From: Galerina marginata
Lineage: Eukaryota > Basidiomycota > Agaricomycetes > Agaricales > Galerinaceae
DNA: 64,000 nucleotides
NCBI GenBank assembly: GCA_023014335.1
Contig: JAECYW010000004.1
Coordinates: forward strand, 1,116,001-1,180,000
Reading direction: 5' to 3'
Position numbers and translations under genes: made by a program. This document shows, piece by piece, positions 13,201-24,214 of this stretch. How positions within the stretch are numbered: the first letter of the stretch is position 1; the number at the start of each line of letters is the position of its first letter. The notes beneath the pieces were generated by a model, which saw only the letters and a program-made list of their open reading frames with translations, was not told the DNA's origin and ran no database searches.

Positions 13201-13838
13201 CTTCAAAGCTCCACGTAACACGAACCTGGGCATTCGAGAAACACCAATACATTTGCTAACCACTCCGGGGGTCAAAAAAACTCCAGGTTCATAGGTTTGA
13301 TTTGAAGGATATCAGCAACCACGCTCCTATGTACGAAATCACATAATTTAGCGCAGCTCCTCCAAAGCTCAACGTGAATTCACGAACCTTGGCATTCGAG
13401 AAACCCCAATACATTCGTTAACCAGCCCGAGTGTCAAAAAAACTCCAGGTTCATAGGTTTGATTTGAGGAATATCAGCTAACACACTCCTGCGCACGAAA
13501 TCACATAATTTAGCGCAGCTCCTCCAAATCTCAACGTGAATTCACGAACCTGGGCAATTGAGAAACCCCAATACATTTGCTAACCACTCCGGGGGTCAAA
13601 AAAACTCCAGGTTCATAGGTTTGATTTGAAGGATATCAGCAACCACGCTCCTATGCACGCAATCACATAATTTAGCGCAGTTCCTTCAAAGCTCAACGTG
13701 AATTCACGAACCTGGGCATTCGAGAACCCTCAACGCATTCGTTAACCACCCCGAGGGTCAAAAAAACTCCAGGTGAATAGGTTTGATTTGAGGAATATCA
13801 GCAAACACACTCCTGTGCACGAAATCACATAATTTACG
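10205..13838. repeat. Satellite array, 22 units of 159/162 bases
   Basis: Head-to-tail repeats. The marker GTCAAAAAAACTCC starts at 10366 (variant), 10539, 10701, 10863, 11022, 11185, 11348, 11507, 11666, 11828, 11987, 12149, 12308, 12470, 12629, 12791, 12950, 13112, 13271, 13433, 13595 and 13757. The first unit is 173 bases. Later units are almost all 159 or 162, and from 11666 to 13433 the two lengths strictly alternate, giving a ~321 base higher-order dimer. One type has GCAACCACGCTCCTATGTACG and AACGTAACACGAACC; the other has GCTAACACACTCCTGCGCACG or CGTGAATTCACG-type sequence. The ends are more diverged than the middle, as expected for unequal exchange. No frame stays open through the array beyond about 10505. 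Confidence 0.95.
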
Positions 13839-13869
13839 AGATCTATGACGAACATGTTTTAGGTTAAGG

Positions 13870-15020
13870 TCTGTGATACTATGGTGCAAGTCGTGTGACA
13901 TACCTCTGCCTCTAACTCTTCAACCTTCTTCCATACTTTTTCCTCCAAGACAAGGCTGAAGACAGGTAGTTTGGATGGTGGGGTGAAAACAGGGGTTGTG
14001 TCCTTCTTGCGGTGAGCGGCTTTGATAAATCGTGTTCTAGTATAGTTTTGAGAATCAACACAAGTGTCACCTCGGAACCATTCACCGCCTCTGGTTTTGC
14101 GGAGGACCAATGTCGAAAGGGACCCCTCAGCAAAATCCTTTGATTGGTTCCAAAAGGATGTTTCGAATGGCACAACAGAGGCCCTGAGTACTGATGTCAG
14201 AGTTGACGCAAAGATCCTCTTTGAATTCCTATTAGATTTAAGTTACCTCAGAACCGAAGATACAGAGTTCTTAATCATGATTTCATTACGCACCAAAACC
14301 ATGTTAGGCTTTCCATTGGAATTGATGGGTGGTTCATAGACCTTCAATGAGATCGGAATGACTCCTGGTTCGCTGTAAGACCCCTATAGGCACGCTGCGC
14401 CCAGAGCTTAGTTTGCCCAGAGTGCATGGTACGAGCCAAGGAGTACCAAAATGCTTCGGTTAAAGGGAGCAGTGGAATAAACCCAAGATGTGAGACGGTT
14501 GGAGCAAGTGGAATCGCAGTCACCCGTCCACCTGGTACATGGCCACCTAGTCATAAGAAAAATTGGTTTACTTGATCAGAAAGGCCAAGAAGAACGAAAC
14601 TTACCACTGCGCTGAGACTCGCTAACATCCCTTCTAATATTCTGCACGTCTAACCGAGTAGGTGCTCCGAGTCCTTGTCCGGTTCTAAAAAGAAGGGTAT
14701 GAGTGCAAACTAGGATTTACTTAATGTCGAAAAGGCATACCGATGACAGAAGTCTTTACATTCTTCGTTGGTTCTGCGAATTTCCGCTCGTAGTGCAGGT
14801 GACATGCCCCACAAACGTACTTCGACTTGTCTGACACATCAGCAACAAGGTGACGGGCACTCCTGGCTGAATGTCGTTTCTGCAGCGCCCGCACATTACC
14901 ACTCTTGGGGCCGCCACGCTCTCCGTAAACTGGCATTGTGTGGTGCAGTGGAAAGTGCAGATTGACTGTAAAGTTGGATTTCCGGCTGGCAATAGACTTC
15001 GTATCAGTTAATTGTGGCAT
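13870..15020 (-). pseudogene. Cys-rich Agaricomycete protein, decayed
   Basis: Minus-strand pieces in order from 15020: a segment with MCGRCRNDIQPGVP and, in another frame, KYVCGACHLHYERKF, so a pair of CxxC motifs that could bind zinc; a putative 55 base intron near 14750-14700; then pieces near 14560-14350 and 14173-13870 containing VPFETSFWNQSKDF and GEWFRG. This arrangement resembles lineage-specific mushroom proteins with a CxxC-CxxC head and a long tail, of unknown role. The two CxxC motifs are in different frames, so at least one frameshift is present. The ATG at 15020 is a guess. Confidence 0.4.
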
Positions 15021-15029
15021 GAGTTACGC

Positions 15030-18000
15030 GATCTCCAGTGGTCTAGAACGAAAGTGAGAATTAAGAGTGAAAGGGTGGGAGATGGCGGTCTACTCACGTA
15101 GATACAATTAGCGTTTGCCTTCGTTATCTTGTCCCATTATCTAGCTCTGAAGGCCCTCTATGCACAGTACTCATCTAGGTGTTTGACTCGCTGGACCACG
15201 CGACTTCGTCGCTAAAGGAGAGGGGGGGCAAGCAAACAGACCCGTTGACTACCGAGAATGAGCAGATAACGACCTGTTATTTGGCTAGCGACTTGCAAAC
15301 TGAACAGCATAAGAACCGTTAGAACGCGCCAACAAAAAGGCAAAATATATGACTTTATACCTTTTATCGATGGGGTATAGGCGAAAGACTGCGGCCTAAC
15401 GTTGAAATGAACGGGGATGGACACCTCGTAGAATTATAAGAAGGGCTAACAACTAATGCATAAGTGTCAGAAAATGGGGTGCAAAGATGGAACACGTTAC
15501 ACATAGATCGTGTCGAGCAAGGGCCAACGAAAAGGTTCACAAAAGCAGGACCGTTGGCGATGACATGTTAATTGCCAGCAACCATTCACAGGACAGATGG
15601 CAAACCATATGTAGGCCAAGGAAAAATAACGCAGTTACTTTCCGTTCAGTCACCGTGGCTCATTCTGGAATCGCCCTTCCGTGCATTCACCTCTCTCGGT
15701 CTGTTGCATATGTCCGTTCGGCATGAGCTTCCGTCTGGCTGAACATGAGCATGAGCATGAGCACAAACAGTTGAGGGTTAATGCATGAGAACCGTACGAA
15801 CCTGCGAAAAATTTCCAACTACATACATTCTCGCAATGCAGCCCTCGTTTGCGAGTCGCGACCTGCTGGTGACATCATGAGAGCAGAGCCTGTGTCGAGT
15901 GACGTGGCCGCGCGGTATTGCGAGGAATAAATAACGGCTGCTGTCTTTCGAACGGAATGCGAGGGAGGAGCAGACATCGGCCGCCCGGTGCTACCTGCGC
16001 AAATTTCTTTGGTTGCTGCTGTACAAATCTCCATGACCAGCTGCCTACGTTCGAGAAAGGACGCTGATGTGGTCTGAAAACGCAGTCAGCAAATGTGAGC
16101 AAAAAGTAGCATGACGAGCTTGCCTAATTTGTGTCCCCAGTCTCAAGCTAGGAGTGAACTAGTGACGTTGTTTTGCTAGACGAATGCGGTGGTGGTGGTT
16201 GGGAATCACGTCGGCCGTGAGAAGAGGTAGTTATTGCCTTGATAAAATCTTAAATAAGCTGGGAACAACATACGAGCATCAGCAATTTGGAAGCAAAGAT
16301 AAGGAAGAAAGATATAACGTACCGATCATGCGCAAAGGCTAACTAGAATAGTTTCAACATCAAAGGGTAATGGCCGTTGGCAAGACTAGCCACCCAGATA
16401 CGAAACGTAGACCAGAGAAAATGATGCGTTCTTCATTACTCCGCTGCTTCGAAATGCTCTCAAATCGCTCCCGTCGGCCTCTGCCCGAGTTCGTAGCTCC
16501 AGATGCTTTGCGAAAGACACAGCGCTATCGTATGTCAGAAAGAATTGCTGGTCTGCACACTCAAATCGAACGTTAGTAAATAAGAACTAGGCTAAACTGC
16601 AACACTTACCGTCTAATCTGGGAGTGGTAGGTAGCAATCTGCTGTTCACACCTACATCAGAAGAAATGACAGAAAGTGAAGGATTTATAGGTGTACCTTT
16701 TCGTGATACGAGTAGGCGAAAGACAGTAATTGAAGGTTGAAATTGGCGGGCTTGGACACTTCGTAGAATCGTACCAGTTAATGGTTATGATCAAAGCTGT
16801 CAAACAACAATCAATAAATAAGCACGAGTGTATGTATTGTAAATAGCGAGAATGGAAAAACGCAATGGATGCCGTACATTCACAACAGCGCCAGTTCCGG
16901 GTCTTTGGACATGTTCGAGGAAAGCTCGTGTGGTAGGGGCTCTGGTAGGCTATCGCGGCCTCCTTTCTCGTTCTTCCACTAACCGCACACCTCCAGAAGA
17001 GGAAGGGAACGGCTAGATTGGGTCACGATCCAACGCTCGGAGTGAAGGGCAAGGCGGGATTATGGGAATAAGGCTCGTGTCGCTGAGGCAAGTTTCAATC
17101 CTGGTGCTGAAAGCGGCAGTGCTGCAAGTGATGTTGTGGGTGTAATTTCCACAGGGAGCGTCGACGCCGGACCTGATAGAATCCGCAAAACGAATTTGTC
17201 GTGTCTTTGTTTCGTTATGTAGGTCTGCGTAGGTCGCGAAACAGGGAGCAGTTGGAATGAGGGTGAGCGTGGGTGAGGAGTGGGATCGGATGCCGCATTG
17301 GGGGTGGCCTCGATACCAACTTTTTATTTTCGAGAAGGTCCCATCCACTTGGGTAAGAACGGCTGGGGTAATAAAGCGGGTAGGCACAGGTGCTGCTGGC
17401 GTCGCTCCGACGCAAGGTAAGTGCTGGAAAGTGACTAGTGACTGCTGGTGTCGTGACGGAAGTGTGCGGCCAAAATCTTCCCCCTGGCGTGGGTCAGTCT
17501 ATGCGGTGGGGCTTTGAGTTAGAATGGAAGATTAGAAAAAGAATATAATGAATTGAGCCATACGACTCGAGTGGTTACATACCGGACGGTCTCTCATTAC
17601 CAAGGTCTCCTCATGGGTTACCCATCTTCCATCTCCGTCGTTCTCGAGTCGGCCCAGATCCATAGCATGGGGCTGGCAGACAACATGAGCAGGTGGTTTG
17701 AGCTGGGTTTGAGATGTTGGGTACAGAAACTATCGTGAATGTTAGTGAGCTCAATTGTTAGCAAAGCTATACGAACCGACTGGGTGTGTGACAAATTCCA
17801 GAGCGATAGCTAAAGAGCGAGGAGTAAATGTGTAGGGAAAGGGTGGGCAGTACAAGTGCGTATTGGTTGAAGCCGACGGCGGCGGAAGATTGTCCAAAAA
17901 TAGGTGACCGTATCAACGTCCCGAATTTTGGCCGGTCCGGTAAAAGAACGGACCTATAAATAGGACTCACATTTTGCTGACCGTGCTATACATAGTCACA

Positions 18001-18655
18001 ACAACTCCCAAATCTCCGACTGACGCCTGCTGACATTCCTACATCATTTGGTTTTTTGGACATCGCTATTTGCAATCCCTTCTTGCCAGCATAAGTACTT
18101 CTGACAGGAGTAGATCTCCAGTCAGTCAAATATTAGACGGCGATTTTTCTTACTAGATACAGGTTTCCGCTTCAGCTTCTGGAGTTTCTATTATGCGTCG
18201 GGCAAGATTATGCATTCTGCATGCATCTGAGAATTTAGAGAAATCAATTGAGTAAGTGAACTGTCCACATATAAATAGAGACTCGCGAATAGGATCTGTG
18301 GGACCTGAGTGAAGCTAACAAATTGAAAATGCATTGACAAGGACGCATCCGTCGTCGATAGTTCGGAAGATAGGAAAAGTGAGAACCTAGAACGAATGAT
18401 CCGTACCCATAAACCTGGAACTTAGGGGCAGTAAAGAGATTTGCTACTTGGCTACGAAGAGGGGGTCGTCGAGCATCAGCTCCTGTTTCGTATCAGCGAA
18501 GCCGTTGCTTAAGCGCCAAAGGGAAAATACACGTACCGTGATCCGGTATGAAATAGAAGTTGCTTTTCAGAGCCACGGTATCTGGCTAGTGGTGATGTAA
18601 TTTGAAATTATACTCAGGTTGACTGGTGTACATTTAAGTATTAAAGTAGTAGTGC
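15030..18655. other. Gene-poor stretch
   Basis: About 3.6 kb without a recognisable gene. It holds a run of CATGAG hexamers near 15745-15763, a diverged direct duplication (15365-15440 versus 16695-16790), and two TATA-like boxes, CTATAAATAGG near 17953 and ATATAAATAGAG near 18270, with no open frame behind them. Open frames at 17013-17387 (-) and 17257-17517 (+) overlap and show no known motif. Confidence 0.5.
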
Positions 18656-18661
18656 TCTATT

Positions 18662-21600
18662 TCACCCCGACTCGGTTTGATTGTCAGTTATATCACTGTG
18701 GGCTTGCTGTTTATAAAACACGGGCTCGCTGAGGAACGACACATGGGACGGTTGCAGTCCCCAGTTACAGCTCGCAACCTCGGTGTTCACGGAGCTGCCA
18801 AAATTATAATAGGTAGGCCAGACGAACGTGTTGAAATATCTGTTCCAGGTATGAATAGCGCTGGAAAGATGCGCGGCTTCCATATTGACACGCATCCTCT
18901 CCCTCTCTTGCTTCTCTTTCTCTTTCTCCTTCTCCTCCTTCCTTGCCTTCGCCCGCTCGTACCTGAGCAAGCGGGTCTTTTGAAGCTCTTCGACGGTGTA
19001 GGTGCGGGGTTGGCGTTTGGCCTTCTGGGGTTTCCTTCGGTATCGATTTTGGACTGGGTTGCCGCTGGTATACACCACGAATTCAGTGAGGCCTTGATTA
19101 AAGCAGGGAGAAGGCCTTGGATGGCCTTCAATATGTCAACAGTGATAGTGTGACCATTGTGAAAGGATGGGCGTCGGAGGTCGAGAATTTTTGAAAGTTG
19201 ACACCAAAAGAGGCGAAAGAAAATATAATGTGAGTGCGCTGGATGTTCAAGTATATACTGCAGGCCAGGGGTCCGCAGGACAGCGAGGTAAAGATGTTGA
19301 CGGAAAAGGGGGCAAGGACCTCTACATAAATGTTGGAGGGCAGGCCGACACTTTCGATTTTCGGGACCGCCTCGTGTTTAGCACCGCGGTAAGTTGCTTT
19401 TGTGTGCATAGCAATTACTAGACGTCGATTAGCGGGGGTGTCAACAGTCAGCCTCGACAAGGACCTACTTTTTGCGACGTGCAATTTAGGTACCTCTTGC
19501 TTCGTCTTTGTGGGTTGGAGCACAACCACAACGTCCCCAACCCATAATGGGTTGTGGAATTCAATGTTGGCAGAGTACATCCCTTCGTGGATTTGTTGAA
19601 GGCCGGAAGGCATGAATGCATTGCTACAGCGTTGAACGAACTCCTGATGTTATAAAATGCCGATTGAGCTATGAGTCACTGTTCGGTGTCAAGACATTTT
19701 GGGACTGACCATTGCAGCCACACGTTGTGCTACTTCTTTATTCAGCTGACGTCCACTAGTGTGGTCTCCGTATCATGCTACAAATGTTCCAGTATGACGA
19801 ACTTGACGTCCTACACCAGCCGTTGACGACATGATAGTAGACTTTGACCCTAAAAGGCGGATGCGTTGCCTCAAGGAATCTTGCAAGGTGGGCTTTTTCG
19901 GCGTTGCTATCCAATCATGCCCTAGCTGTCTTATTGCCTTCGAGGTTTCCTCTGTCTGTGACGAAAGCGCTCTGCAACAAGAACATTCGCGTTGAACTCG
20001 CGTCGATCAGCCAATGCCAGGGTTTCGAGGTGGAATGGCTGTTTTTGGGTCGGCAGAATAAAGTAAGACATAAGAACGAGATATATCTTAGTGTTCTTGT
20101 TCTGATGATAGTAAACGGAAAGCGACGAAGTAACTCCCGATGCAACCTCGTTGAATGATTCATCGTACATTTTGAGAGACTTGTCGACGGCTTCAGCTGC
20201 AGCAGCCATTTCACAAGCCTCAAACTCATCCTCATCGGGGGTGGTTGCAAATGTTGTACCATCGTGTAATGCGAGTGTCGCGAGCAACGTCTGGAGTTCC
20301 GGTGCTTGAGTCTGGATATACGCCTTCTTCTTCGGAGGTTGATTCTTTGGAGGTGTATATGTACGCCACATTCCCGCAGCATCGATGCCCACACTTGCAA
20401 GGGGTTGACTGGCTTCAATGAATGCGGCGCTAGAGGCGGTCTCCAGCTCCCGATCGGTCGGATACTGGAACAAGGCAGTCATGTCTAGGTCAACTGCTTT
20501 GAAGTACGTGTGATGGTAGCAGGAGGAGGTTTGGTTTGCCTTTTGTTCAGCGGTCATGTTTCCAAACTCTCCGAGCATGAGCGAAGCTTGGGTTCCAAAT
20601 AGAGCATATCAGCAAAATTGAAACGTTGAAGTCTCGTTTTAGCTGCCTGAGGATCCCAAACAAATGTTCGCAAGGTTCGGTGGAGTGGAGCCAGGGAAGA
20701 AGAGGATAGGTGAAATAATAGCCACGATAAACGAGGATGAGAGAGAGGAGACAATCACAAAGATAGATAAAAATTTCATATGACTCTTGTGATATGAACT
20801 GCGTGTTGACCGAGTAATCTGGGTGGTGAGCAATATGGCTCCGCCATGCCATCAAAAAGAATCGCGCTCGCAAGACCATTTTTGCACCTTCAAGGTGACA
20901 AATGTTCCGGCTTTGCCAAGCATCGATGAGCTCTTCCTATGACAAACAGGTAGACTGCAACTCTGTGGTGATCACTGTAATTCTTCAGTTGGAAGTGAAG
21001 CATCTCTGCTGAGAACAGCCTAGAGGCCGCACGATATGATCCTGTTTGTCGACCTTGTCTACGTCATACTTGAACAAAGGGCTCAGGACATTTTTCGCCA
21101 TGTCGTAGAGCATAGAAAAGAAGATGACCATGTTCGCAAGAACTATGATACGAGAAGTCTGTAGCTGATTTCGAGCAGTCTTCTTTCCGTGTTTGCTATC
21201 CTGACATCATTATACGGAGGGTCGTCCATTAAAAGAGGAACCACAAGATGGACGGAGCAGCCAGGGTGGGCGCTAGGTATGACACAGTGACAGTGTTCAT
21301 CCGCTGACTGTTCGATCAGCCGTTCTGTGGCTAGCTCGGTCTCGGAGCCATCAGCTGAGAGTGATACGGGGTGAATTCCGGCACCAGCGAGGAGACCTGT
21401 GGGTTTCCTATGCATTTCAAACAGGCTTTCAGCAGTGACCTTTGAGCCTCGTGCAACTGCAGGGACCATAATAGGAGGAATTTTTGGAAGTGGGACCGTA
21501 ATAAGCCAGACACGAAGCTATAGGTCACCAGTAAGCATTGTAAAGTGCAGCATATAATGACTACAGACCTTATCAGCTTCAATGATCTTTGTTTTTTCAA

Positions 21601-22918
21601 CCATCGCATCATATTCTGTAAGCGATTGTACCTTGATAGGACCGCCAACGCCTCCAATGATTAGAACTGAATCCTTGCCATCTTGGTATACGGAGATAGC
21701 TGGCTCAAGTTCTGTGTCGTCCCACGATAAAGCGACTGGTCCTGAATATCCATACTTCTCAAGAGCAAGACGTGCCGTTTCAACATTCGCGGCATGGATA
21801 TCAGGCCTAAAACGAGGTAATCTAGCCCACATCCGCCTAAAGAGTGTTCTGTGAACAAAGTAACACATAAAGAACATGGCTATGACCAACCTCATGCTAC
21901 GAACAGCAGGTCCACCAAAATGGCGCTGAAAGGTTCTGTATGCCCGAGTGGAGACAGAGCCAAGAATGTTGCTAAAATCGTTGAATATTTCATATTTCGC
22001 AAGCTCTTGCCCTTTTTGAGTCGCTCTGTACGGTTTACCATGCCTGAGACTATGCCTAACAGTATGTCCTGAGTTTTGTACATGCCGTCTGCAACACCTT
22101 GTGCAAATTTGAGCCAGGGGAACCGACCATCGTCCTGCATAAAAACGGTGGTCAATGTGTAGTCGAAAACAGGGAAAATAGCATAAACATACCAGCTCCA
22201 GGAGTTCCTTCACACCTTTGTATTTGAGGTATATTTCACCAAGCTCAGTTATTACATGGAGGTACTCGCCCTCGCGCAGGCAGTAAACAGTTTGCTCGCA
22301 TCCGGTAGAGAAAACAGCCCGTACAGCTCGACTGTTAATCCACTTGTGTAGGAATTGCTCACGCCGTTTGACCAACCGCTGTTGACGATCGGATAGATCA
22401 CTCCACAACAGACTGTCGTCGTCAAAAGCTGACATGCTATGGAGGACCTGGAAGGTGCGCCTCCGCCTGTGGCGCTTGAACGGAAGAGGTAACGATCAAT
22501 CCGGGGATCCGACTCTCGAGTTAGTCCTGGGCACGGACTACCACGAGCAGGAAGAGGCATTGCCATTGGCGATGATAGGACTGTCGAGCTCGGTCCAACC
22601 TTCGACGAAAATCTATGGTGGAATAACGACTTTGTATGTCCGCCCTGTGCTTGCGCTTGCTGGCATTTCTTGGTCTTGCGGTGGTTCTTCCAATCTGGAA
22701 GATCGTAAAGGACGCGCATCTCCAGCCAGGCGCGACAAGATGAACATCAAACTGCACAAGGGTTGCCTTTCTTGAACTCGGCAAACGGGTCATCTACTCG
22801 CACCTTGTTGCGGAAGGCTAGAAGCTTTGTATCACTGAGTTTGAAGTTATTTGGCGACTTTTCGTTGCTTTCTGGAAGGTCCAAGAGGTGCCAACTTTGG
22901 CCACGGAGGAAAGTCCAA
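18662..22918 (-). pseudogene. Large DDE transposase-like protein, frameshifted
   Basis: Read from 22918 down. Pieces in order: GWTFLRGQSWHLL and VHLVAPGWRCASF (22918-22700); LLWSDLSDRQQRLVKRREQF and EQTVYCLREGEYLHVITELG (22435-22200); after a probable intron, FPWLKFAQGVADGMYKTQD (22155-21990); FRPDIHAANVE and GPVALSWDDTELEPAI (21850-21660); GAGIHPVSLSADGSE (21469-21143); HSTEPCEHLFGILRQL (20879-20547); a C-terminal part to 20578-19931; and a tail with NPLWVGDVVVVLQP (19613-19128) and a Lys/Glu-rich helix (19078-18662). Spaced D, D and E residues in SWDD, SADG and PCEHLFGILR recall RNase H-fold transposases of the P-element/THAP9 kind. At least four frame changes (near 22745, 21990, 21200 and 20580) make it a pseudogene. 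The transposase reading is inference. Confidence 0.55.
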
Positions 22919-22920
22919 CC

Positions 22921-24210
22921 TTACGACGTTTGGAGCGAATCAGAATCAGAATCTTCATCCTTGCCACTGTCAGAGCTCAGAGATGCTGAAAGTGCAGACA
23001 GCGAGGTATGACCGGGAGTCGTGAATGAAGCAGGATCAGAAGCATTGTCAGATGGTACTGGACAAGAGTCGGGAAGGTTGTCATCATCAATGATGTCAAC
23101 ATAGTCAAGGTCGATGTCATTTGATTCCACGTCGGGTTCGGCTTCAGGAAGAGTGGTATTTGACAATTTCAGTGCAGTTTGCGGGCACATAATATCATTA
23201 GCGGCCTGAAGTCATAATAATTAAAATCTCGATATCTGACTTTCACAGAACAAGGACTTACATCGCCAATATCTTCAGTGTCTGCCAGATATTCGGACAG
23301 GCGTAAAAACCATACGCTCTGCAAAATAGGTTTCGAGGGTCCAGGGATTGTAATAAGGAGGGTTGTAGCGAGGGTACTTAATACGACAATACCACAGGAA
23401 AATGAATCTTGCTGGTGTGCCATAGCAAAGGACGCCTCAATTAATCGAAAGGATTTCGGCCGACATGAAGAAGACGGCGAGACTGGATTTATCCACAATT
23501 CCAGAACATTGAGGGTGGACTGATGGGGAGTTGCATGAGACGTCGATGAATCAGCATAAGCAAATGTCCTTTCTTGAATGTCGACCTCCAGCAATGTCCA
23601 ATGATTGTTCGAAACATGCAAAGGAACGTAAAGTTTATCAACTGCGTTGTTCTCAGGAAGTCGGTTGAGGGTTGAAGGGCGGCGACGATACACAGATGAC
23701 GCGATCGATGACGGCGCCCGCGCTCGTTCCAACAAAGTAACGAGCAAGCAATTGGCGATCCGTCGACGATTCCGGGGCCAAGGTAGTGTAGGATATACCT
23801 GCACCCGCATTGATTATTTCATCGTTCAAAGACGATGTGTACTATTTGACTCGACTGGTCTCCTCTAGATCTCCCAAATGTGTACCTGCAAACAGGAGAA
23901 TATTCAGAACTCATTACGAGAGGACCTCCAAACAGAAAAAAAACATACTAACGATGAGTGCGGTGCATGGTCCTTCAGGGGTTTAAAAATCGGGTTCAAA
24001 TCCCAGAAAGTAGATCATAAGAATCACGGTGTTGAGGCGATAGTTGTCGTACATTTGGATTGCGAGCAGCTGTTGAGGGGCGAGCATTCAAGGAGTATTT
24101 AGCGACAGGCAGGTCATTGATGAGAGAATTTGCGCATAGCGCTGACAGTTTGGAGTGACGGAAGAGAAGACTCTTAGCGCTTTGATGCTACCTGTATATA
24201 GACGTTATGA
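22921..24210 (-). pseudogene. Ulp1/C48-type SUMO protease, probably decayed
   Basis: Minus strand. An upstream piece near 24200-24000 is followed by SLNDEIINAGAG near 23840, the usual LND start of a Ulp1 domain. The main stretch 23810-23250 has NNHWTLLEVDI (catalytic His), YADS (Asp) and QQDSFSCG (Gln and Cys), so the full triad plus oxyanion Gln are present. A 60-65 base intron (about 23267-23204) then joins in phase to an acidic Asp/Ser-rich tail ending at 22921. The LND segment and the triad segment are in different frames, so a frameshift or missed intron is present. Just past the stop the same frame continues into the transposase-like locus, so the two may once have been one protein. Ulp1 proteases are known partners of several eukaryotic DNA transposons. 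Confidence 0.55.
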
Positions 24211-24214
24211 GTAA

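Noticed and set aside
10205..13838. Array considered as CRISPR or as a coding repeat
   Set aside because: Units are ~160 bases with no short repeat-unique spacer pattern, in a fungal genome, and all six frames contain stops.
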